In this document: positions 5,563 through 11,102 of the stretch, piece after piece
Numbering within the stretch: position 1 is the first letter of the stretch
How the letters are laid out: the number at the start of each line of letters is the position of its first letter
DNA from: an uncultured Parabacteroides sp.
GTDB taxonomy: Bacteria; Bacteroidota; Bacteroidia; Bacteroidales; Tannerellaceae
DNA: 11,102 nt
Direction of reading: 5' to 3'
NCBI GenBank assembly: GCA_947074335.1
Contig: CAMTPG010000061.1
Span: 1 to 11,102, forward strand
Program-made: the position numbers and the translations under genes
The notes under the pieces: generated by a model
Seen by the model: the letters and a program-made list of their open reading frames with translations, nothing else
The model's database searches: none
What the model was told of the DNA's origin: nothing

Positions 5563-7420
5563 CAATAACTATACTTTCGAAAAAAGACGTTTCATCATTG
5601 GTGGTTCCGTCATTTTGCTGATTGTTATTTTTATCATACGGTTGTTTTTTCTACAGATTGTAAATAATGACTACAAAGCCTGGGCGGATAGCAATGCATT
5701 TTTAAAGAAAACCATTTATCCTTCGCGTGGCATGATTTACGATCGGAATGGCGAACTGTTGGTATATAATCAACCGGCTTATGATGTGATGCTGATTATG
5801 CGCGAAGTGCAGCCTTTTGATACACTCGATTTTTGCAGCATTCTGAATATTACCAAAGAACAATTCGTTAAGCGCATTGCCGATATTAAAAACCGGAAAA
5901 TGAATCCCGGTTATTCATCGTATGTGCCTCAGGTATTTATGAATCATCTCTCGGCACGCGAATGTGGTGTGTTGCAGGAAAAGCTATATAAATTCCCGGG
6001 ATTTTATATCCAGAACCGAACTATTCGCGAATACGAATATCCCAATGCGGCTCATATTTTAGGAAATATTGGCGAGGTAAACCAGAAGGATATAGAAACA
6101 AATCCCTATTATGTGCGCGGCGATTATTCAGGGCGTTCGGGTGTTGAACAAACCTACGAAGAGGATTTGCGGGGTGTAAAAGGAATGGAGATTTTGCTGC
6201 GAGATGCACATGGACGTATCAAAGGGCGTTATGATGAGGGTTCGCATGATATTGCACCGGTTTCGGGTAAAAATCTCACCATGTCTATCGATATTGAATT
6301 GCAGGCATTGGGCGAAAAATTGATGCAGCATAAACGGGGCAGCATTGTAATGATTGAGCCCGAAACGGGCGAAGTATTGTGTATGGTTTCATCGCCTACC
6401 TATGATCCGAGTATCCTTTCGGGTCGGCAACGCGGTAAAAATCATAATACACTGGCACGCCATCCGGATAAAATATTATTGAACCGTGCCACAATGGGGC
6501 GTTATCCGCCGGGATCAACCTTCAAACCGTCGCAGGGATTGATCTTCTTGCAGGAAGGTGTGATTACTACAGAAACCAAATATTCCTGTGCCAACGGATA
6601 TACTTTTCGTGGCGGAAAACCGGCCTGTCACCCGCATTATTCGCCTACCGAAATCAAGTATGCACTGGCAACATCCTGCAACTCCTTCTTTTGTTGGGGT
6701 CTGCATGATATGATCGACAGCCGGAAACGGTTTCCGACAGTTCAGGATGGTTTCGAATTATGGAAGGATTATCTGGTATCGATGGGTTACGGATATAAAC
6801 TTGGTATCGATTTGCCTTCCGAAACCCGCGGTTTTATCCCTAACAGTGCCTATTATGATAAATATTATAATGCACGCTGGAATTCGAGTACAATCATTTC
6901 TATTGCCATCGGACAGGGTGAAGTTACGGCTACTCCGTTGCAAATCTGTAATATGGCGGCCACTATTGCCAATCGCGGTTACTTTAAAACACCGCATGTG
7001 GTAAAAGCTATCGACGGACAGCCGCAGGATACAACCTTTACCAATAAGCATTTTACCATGGTCGATTCAAAATATTATGATATTGTGGTGGAAGGTATGC
7101 GTATGGCTGTTACGGGCGGAACCTGTCGCGGAGCTGCGATCGAAGGCATTGAAGTGTGTGGTAAAACAGGAACGGCCGAAAATCCGCATGGAAAAGACCA
7201 CTCGGCTTTTATTGGTTTCGCTCCGATGGATAATCCGAAGGTGGCCATTTGTGTATATGTGGAAAATGGCGGATTTGGTGCAACTTACGGCGTACCGATC
7301 GGAAGATTAATGATGACAAAATACCTGAAAGGCGAACTTTCGGAACAGGATAAATACCTTGAAGAGACATTGAGCAATGCCATTGTTTCGCCCAATATAT
7401 TATTATTGAATCGTGAGTAG
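5552..7420 (+). CDS. mrdA: Penicillin-binding protein 2 (elongasome transpeptidase)
   Basis: This 622-residue class B PBP cross-links peptidoglycan in the lateral wall together with RodA. It has one N-terminal membrane anchor (about 14-36, IIGGSVILLIVIFIIRLFFL) and then a pedestal/dimerisation domain beginning SRGMIYDRNGELL. The transpeptidase domain carries all three active-site motifs: STFK (Ser322 nucleophile, Lys325), SCN (375-377) and KTGT (538-541). Length is normal for PBP2. The start is GTG at 5552, inside the end of mreD (11-nt overlap). No later ATG would keep the anchor, so GTG is the only sensible start. It overlaps rodA by 8 nt. Confidence 0.96.
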   Translation: MRNNNNYTFEKRRFIIGGSVILLIVIFIIRLFFLQIVNNDYKAWADSNAFLKKTIYPSRGMIYDRNGELLVYNQPAYDVMLIMREVQPFDTLDFCSILNITKEQFVKRIADIKNRKMNPGYSSYVPQVFMNHLSARECGVLQEKLYKFPGFYIQNRTIREYEYPNAAHILGNIGEVNQKDIETNPYYVRGDYSGRSGVEQTYEEDLRGVKGMEILLRDAHGRIKGRYDEGSHDIAPVSGKNLTMSIDIELQALGEKLMQHKRGSIVMIEPETGEVLCMVSSPTYDPSILSGRQRGKNHNTLARHPDKILLNRATMGRYPPGSTFKPSQGLIFLQEGVITTETKYSCANGYTFRGGKPACHPHYSPTEIKYALATSCNSFFCWGLHDMIDSRKRFPTVQDGFELWKDYLVSMGYGYKLGIDLPSETRGFIPNSAYYDKYYNARWNSSTIISIAIGQGEVTATPLQICNMAATIANRGYFKTPHVVKAIDGQPQDTTFTNKHFTMVDSKYYDIVVEGMRMAVTGGTCRGAAIEGIEVCGKTGTAENPHGKDHSAFIGFAPMDNPKVAICVYVENGGFGATYGVPIGRLMMTKYLKGELSEQDKYLEETLSNAIVSPNILLLNRE

Positions 7421-8861
7421 TTACAGAAAAACAGAGGTTTGGAAAAATGTAGACTGGATTACCATCTTATTGTATGTAATCCTGATCATTGCAGGCTGGT
7501 TCAGCATTTGCGGCGCCAGTTATCAGTTTGATAATGCGGGATTGTTTGATCCTGCCGGTCGTCCGGGTTCTCAATTGATCTGGATCGGATTATCATTTAT
7601 TCTGATCTTTGTTATTATGATGCTCGACAGTGATTTTTATTCCGTCTTTGCCTATCTGATCTATGCTTTTATCATTGCATTGCTGATTGCCACAATTTTC
7701 TTTGCGCCGAATATTAAAGGATCGCATTCCTGGCTTGTGCTCGGGCCGATCCGGTTACAGCCGGCCGAATTTGCCAAATTTGCCACGGCGCTGGCGGTGG
7801 CAAAATGTATGAATTCGTATGGTTTCCGACTGAATCAGCCCAAAAATTTTCTTAAAGTGCTGGGTCTGATCCTGCTGCCCATGCTTTGTATTCTGTTACA
7901 AAAAGAAACAGGATCGGCGCTGGTATATCTGGCCTTTTTCCTGATGTTATACCGCGAAGGCATGTCAGGTTATTTCCTGCTTTCGGGTATTTGTGCCGTA
8001 ATCTTTTTTGTTACCAGCATGAAATTCTCGGAAGTGATTATTGGCGATACAGTTATTGGCGAACTGATTGTTTCGGGCATGATTATTCTGATCACCTTAT
8101 TGCTGGTTCAGCTCGAACGCAAAGATAAGCGGGCTATTCAGGTTATTGTCTGCATGACTCTGATTGCTTTTGCAGGCGGTTATCTGGCATCGCTGGCGAT
8201 GCCGGTCGATTATTCGTGGGTCGCTATCGGACTGGTAATTGCCATAGCTCTTTATCTGATATTTCTCTCGCTGAAAAACAGAGTCTGGCATTATCTGATT
8301 ATTGCCGCCTTTTCGCTGGGTTCTTTGGCCTTTATGTGTTCGGTGGATTATGTTTTTAATGATATTCTGGAGCCGCATCAGCAGGTACGCATCAAAGTTT
8401 CATTAGGATTAAAAGATGATCCGAGCGGCGCGGGATATAATGTAAATCAATCGAAGATCGCCATCGGGTCGGGCGGTTTAACCGGTAAAGGTTTTCTCAA
8501 CGGAACTCAGACAAAATTAAAATATGTGCCCGAACAGGATACTGATTTCATCTTTTGTACGGTAGGCGAGGAGCAGGGCTTTATCGGGTCGGTTGTCGTA
8601 TTAATTATATTCGGTTTTCTGATTATCCGGCTGATCGCATTGTCTGAGCGACAAACATCAACATTTAGCCGGGTTTACGGGTATAGTGTGGCCTCTATTT
8701 TCATTTTTCATCTGGCTATTAATGTGGGAATGGTAATCGGACTGACGCCCGTAATCGGAATTCCGCTTCCCTTTTTCAGTTATGGAGGATCTTCGCTCTG
8801 GGGCTTTACGATTTTATTGTTTATCTTTTTGCGACTGGATGCCTCGCGCCGGGAGCGCTGA
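7413..8861 (+). CDS. rodA: SEDS peptidoglycan glycosyltransferase RodA (long Bacteroidota form)
   Basis: The 482-residue polytopic membrane enzyme polymerises lipid II into glycan strands with PBP2 as partner. SEDS signatures are EFAKFATALAVAK (from Glu119), the DDPSGAGYN loop (Asp335-Asp336; Asp336, before Pro, aligns with the essential Asp of known RodA), then NQSKIAIGSGGLTGKG, DTDFIFCTVGEEQGF, and IGIPLPFFSYGGSS near the end. It is about 110 residues longer than E. coli RodA. The extra length is mostly in the middle (about 195-315), where several additional hydrophobic segments occur. The usual PDLGT motif reads KETGS here (164-168). The start is GTG at 7413, overlapping mrdA by 8 nt. The 3' end overlaps the convergent gldH by 48 nt, and no terminator is seen at the junction. 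Confidence 0.95.
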   Translation: MSSYRKTEVWKNVDWITILLYVILIIAGWFSICGASYQFDNAGLFDPAGRPGSQLIWIGLSFILIFVIMMLDSDFYSVFAYLIYAFIIALLIATIFFAPNIKGSHSWLVLGPIRLQPAEFAKFATALAVAKCMNSYGFRLNQPKNFLKVLGLILLPMLCILLQKETGSALVYLAFFLMLYREGMSGYFLLSGICAVIFFVTSMKFSEVIIGDTVIGELIVSGMIILITLLLVQLERKDKRAIQVIVCMTLIAFAGGYLASLAMPVDYSWVAIGLVIAIALYLIFLSLKNRVWHYLIIAAFSLGSLAFMCSVDYVFNDILEPHQQVRIKVSLGLKDDPSGAGYNVNQSKIAIGSGGLTGKGFLNGTQTKLKYVPEQDTDFIFCTVGEEQGFIGSVVVLIIFGFLIIRLIALSERQTSTFSRVYGYSVASIFIFHLAINVGMVIGLTPVIGIPLPFFSYGGSSLWGFTILLFIFLRLDASRRER

Positions 8862-9374
8862 TTCCTGTACACGAAAACCAATCTCCTGAATTCCGGGTAA
8901 AATATCGGTACGCATGCCCTGGCGGAATGCAAATGTGTATTGTCCCGGGTATGGAAACTGATAACCGGTATGAATCGGAAAGCTATTCTGATATAATGAA
9001 ATGCCGCTTCCATGCCATTTGCCATATTCGTCGGCAAGCATAAATTCTAAAGTATCACGCTGTAACGGACCTATCGGTTGTTCCTCACTGCAAAATAACC
9101 ATAAGTTCTGATAAGGATAACGATTGTTATTACGGATCTCGAAAAAGAGATCATACGCTTTGTTGGTATCTTCAATATCGAAAGTAAAATAATAAATTTT
9201 GTTCTTTTCCCAGATCGTCTGATCAACTACCTGATACTGATTATAAATAATATCGGGAGTACAGGCGGTGAAAAGAACAAAAAGTCCGAAAACCGGAAGC
9301 AGGTTATGCTTCCGGTTTAGGAGTAGGTTTAGGACCTTGTTTATTTGGTTTATTTTGTTGCGCTTTATTTTCAT
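8814..9374 (-). CDS. gldH: GldH-family lipoprotein
   Basis: The product is a predicted lipoprotein: a long basic N-terminal stretch (1-24), a hydrophobic core LLPVFGLFVLF and a relaxed lipobox ending TAC at Cys38. The mature domain begins with the family phrase IIYNQYQVVD and includes YYFTFDIEDTNKAYDLFFEIRNNNRYPYQNLW, the hallmark block of GldH (given here as residues about 61-92). It ends with GQYTFAFRQGMR and LPGIQEIGFRVQE (to Glu171). GldH is needed for gliding and type IX secretion-related functions in Flavobacterium, but homologues are common in non-gliding Bacteroidales, where the role is unclear. The only ATG is at 9374, 71 nt inside ricT. A start nearer the core would have to be a non-standard CTG. 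A 15-residue tail (172-186) extends past the usual end and lies wholly antisense to rodA. Confidence 0.88.
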   Translation of the reverse strand: MKIKRNKINQINKVLNLLLNRKHNLLPVFGLFVLFTACTPDIIYNQYQVVDQTIWEKNKIYYFTFDIEDTNKAYDLFFEIRNNNRYPYQNLWLFCSEEQPIGPLQRDTLEFMLADEYGKWHGSGISLYQNSFPIHTGYQFPYPGQYTFAFRQGMRTDILPGIQEIGFRVQESALPARGIQSQKDKQ

Positions 9375-10812
9375 TGTTCACCGGTTTATCTGAATTATTT
9401 TTGTTCGGGCGCGGGCGGTTGCGGTTATTATTGCGGTTGACGTCCCGATTATTATCCCGATTGCCATCCCGGTTATTTGCCGCATTCCGGTTACTATTGT
9501 CGGCACCGGCATCAGCATTCCGTTTATCGTTCGGTCGATTTTGGTTCCGGTTATTATTTTTGTTCTTTTGATTTTCGGAATTCTTTGTATTATTTTCCTG
9601 TTTTCTGTTCTGATCACCGGTATTTTGTTCTTTCAGAACCGGTTTTGCCTTTTCAGCTGGATTTCCGTTATTCTTTTCGCGATCCGGATTGCCCTCTTTC
9701 TGATTGTTGTTTCGTTTCTTTTTCTTCTTTTTATTCATTGTCGAATCGAAACGGGTAACACTGTCCTGACCCAGAATATCAGCAGCTTCGCGTTTGTTGG
9801 GTTGTTGCTGTTGCTTGGTGTCGGCTTCGAGCGAAACAGGTTTCATACCCTTTTTATTCATGGAGATAATTTCGAAAGCCCGGTTTGCCGGAATAGTTAC
9901 CAGATTGGCAGCCATTACTTTATCCGTAGAATAGGTGATTTCGCGTTTAAAAATCTCTGTTTTAAAATGATAATATGTATTATCTTTTGTTTCAAGTGGC
10001 ACCTCACGCGAAGGCAGACGTTTTTGTGCTTCCACATAAGCATCCACTTCATAATTGATACAGCATTTTAATTTCGCGCACTGACCGGCCAGCTTCTGGG
10101 GGTTCATGGAGATGTCCTGATAACGGGCAGCTCCGGTAGCTACCGAAACAAAATTGGTCATCCAGCTTGAACAGCAAAGTTCGCGACCACAAGGTCCGAT
10201 TCCGCCAATGCGACCGGCTTCCTGACGGGCACCGATTTGTTTCATTTCAATACGTACCCGGAACGCTTCGGCCAATACTTTAATTAACTGTCTGAAATCT
10301 ACCCGTTCATCGGCAATGTAATAGAATATGGCTTTATTACCGTCGCCCTGATATTCCACATCACCGATTTTCATGGCTAAACCCAAATCCGAAGCAATCT
10401 GACGCGAGCGAATCATTGTAGTATGCTCTTTGCCTTTAGCCTCTTCAAATTTTTCGATGTCTGTGGGTTTGGCTTTACGATAGATTTTTTTGGGTTCATA
10501 TCCTTCGCCGGTGCGTACATTATTTTTCTTCATCTGTAGAAGCACCAGTTTACCCGTCAGGGTTACTGTACCAATGTCATGACCCGGATTAGCTTCTACT
10601 GCCACAATGTCACCTTTTTCAAGCGGAATTTTAGCACTATTCAGGTAATATCCTTTACGTGTATTTTTAAATTGTACTTCAACGTATGCTGTTGCATTCT
10701 CTGCATCAGGCACATCACAAAGCCAATCGTATGTATTTAATTTATTATTTTGTATTTTGCTGCATCCCTTACGGACCATGCAACAACTACCTTTATCTAA
10801 TTTGAAATCCAT
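9304..10812 (-). CDS. ricT: PSP1-domain iron-sulfur-type protein RicT with long Asn/Arg-rich tail
   Basis: This is a 502-residue PSP1/YaaT-family protein. The N-terminus is Cys-rich (Cys10, 11, 17, 32) and is followed by VEVQFKNTRKGYYLN and the block GDIVAVEANPGHDIGTVTLTG (about 67-87). The PSP1 domain (about 110-270) includes RQIASDLGLAMKIGDVEYQGDG, the cluster CGRELCC (Cys208, 213, 214) and CAKLKCC (Cys245, 250, 251). In Bacillus subtilis RicT works with RicA and RicF in an Fe-S-containing complex acting on mRNA maturation. Those partners are not in this window, so the role here is inferred only. From about residue 332 onward the protein is low complexity, dominated by Asn, Lys, Arg, Gln and Pro, and predicted disordered. 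The ATG at 10812 keeps the Cys-rich N-terminus. The tail-coding end overlaps gldH by 71 nt. Confidence 0.92.
   Translation of the reverse strand: MDFKLDKGSCCMVRKGCSKIQNNKLNTYDWLCDVPDAENATAYVEVQFKNTRKGYYLNSAKIPLEKGDIVAVEANPGHDIGTVTLTGKLVLLQMKKNNVRTGEGYEPKKIYRKAKPTDIEKFEEAKGKEHTTMIRSRQIASDLGLAMKIGDVEYQGDGNKAIFYYIADERVDFRQLIKVLAEAFRVRIEMKQIGARQEAGRIGGIGPCGRELCCSSWMTNFVSVATGAARYQDISMNPQKLAGQCAKLKCCINYEVDAYVEAQKRLPSREVPLETKDNTYYHFKTEIFKREITYSTDKVMAANLVTIPANRAFEIISMNKKGMKPVSLEADTKQQQQPNKREAADILGQDSVTRFDSTMNKKKKKKRNNNQKEGNPDREKNNGNPAEKAKPVLKEQNTGDQNRKQENNTKNSENQKNKNNNRNQNRPNDKRNADAGADNSNRNAANNRDGNRDNNRDVNRNNNRNRPRPNKNNSDKPVNNENKAQQNKPNKQGPKPTPKPEA
9318..9819 (-). repeat. Low-complexity Asn/Arg/Lys-rich tail-coding segment of ricT
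   Basis: Codons for about residues 332-498 of RicT encode a run of KKKKKKRNNN and then degenerate repeats such as NRDGNRDNNRDVNRNNNRN, NKNN and KPTPKP. Short phrases recur (NRD, NRN, NNR) without an exact DNA unit, so this is compositional rather than a clean tandem repeat. The plus strand of the segment is pyrimidine-rich and gives false ORFs. Confidence 0.7.
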
Positions 10813-10840
10813 TTTCGGGTAATCTGTTTATATGATTATA

Positions 10841-10848
10841 CAAAAATA
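10841..10848 (-). promoter_or_regulatory. Candidate -7 promoter element (TATTTTTG) for ricT-gldH
   Basis: On the minus strand this reads TATTTTTG, an exact TAnnTTTG match, ending 28 nt before the ricT ATG at 10812. It is the same 8-mer, at almost the same distance, as upstream of the lipoprotein gene (910-917). No clear -33 partner is visible. It would drive ricT and, through the overlap, gldH. Confidence 0.5.
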
Positions 10849-11102
10849 GGCAAAATATTTGGGATTTAATATTTTTAGTTCCTGATTCACGATCTATTAA
10901 ACACAGGCATTTCATTTTTTTCGTCACTTTATTTGATAAAAAAATGATATTAATAAACAGATTAATTTTAGTTGAAAATAATGTAGGTCTAAAGCGGGTT
11001 AAAACCAGATCGCCATGAAAAAAAAATTCCTCGCGAAGGACATTTAATTTCTTCTAGAGGGATTTAATTTTTCATATCAGGGCTTAAATTGTAAATCTTT
11101 TT
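10849..11102. other. AT-rich intergenic region with weak 20-nt periodic repeats
   Basis: I see no gene here. At 11036-11095 three imperfect 20-nt units follow one another. Units 1 and 2 share ATTTAATTT at 11042-11050 and 11062-11070, and unit 3 has CTTAAATT at 11083-11090. A ten-codon frame at 11015-11047 (MKKKFLAKDI) is probably chance. The region presumably separates ricT from an unseen gene to the right. Confidence 0.4.

Noticed and set aside
9374..10071. Plus-strand hydrophobic or Phe/Ser-rich ORFs opposite ricT
   Set aside because: They are the antisense of the Asn/Arg/Lys-rich tail and PSP1 domain of ricT; the composition explains the apparent membrane-like sequence.
11015..11047. Ten-codon ORF MKKKFLAKDI
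   Set aside because: It is too short, made of poly-A codons in AT-rich DNA, and has no supporting context.

Overview
The window looks like chromosomal DNA of a Bacteroidota bacterium, most probably order Bacteroidales. Three observations support this. The gene order purH-mreB-mreC-mreD-mrdA-rodA is followed by convergent gldH and ricT, and lineage-typical families are present (a DUF3256-type protein, a PepSY-like/BLIP-like lipoprotein, GldH). Upstream sites resemble the Bacteroidota -7 promoter element TAnnTTTG, and ribosome binding sites are AT-rich rather than Shine-Dalgarno-like. The genus cannot be decided from this sequence. There is no phage, transposon, CRISPR array, rRNA or tRNA, and the window reads as core genome.

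Left part (1-1525): the 3' end of a DUF3256-type gene (+) converges on a small PepSY-like lipoprotein gene (-). Divergent from the lipoprotein is an unrecognised 67-residue, very acidic small ORF (+). It is followed by an unusual structured gap: three copies of the 10-bp palindrome CAYTGCAGTG at exactly 22-bp spacing, then a 20-bp-stem terminator hairpin, then the purH leader with a candidate promoter.

Central part (1526-8861): purH (inosine monophosphate synthesis) lies 20 bp ahead of the elongasome genes. mreB encodes the actin-like filament, mreC and mreD the membrane scaffold, mrdA the PBP2 transpeptidase and rodA the SEDS glycosyltransferase. Together they build lateral-wall peptidoglycan. 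From mreC to rodA every gene overlaps the next by 8-11 nt, and mrdA and rodA start with GTG, which suggests translational coupling. The mreB-mreC gap is the only real spacer and can fold.

Right part (8814-11102, minus strand): ricT (PSP1 domain, cysteine clusters, long Asn/Arg/Lys-rich tail) is followed by gldH. The two overlap by 71 nt, and gldH overlaps the end of rodA tail-to-tail by 48 nt, in exactly opposed codon register. An AT-rich intergenic stretch with a ricT promoter candidate and a weak 20-nt periodic repeat closes the window.

No clearly new multi-gene system is present. The most unusual items are the 22-bp phased palindromes, the double overlap around gldH, the low-complexity RicT tail, the acidic microprotein ORF and the foldable mreB-mreC spacer.
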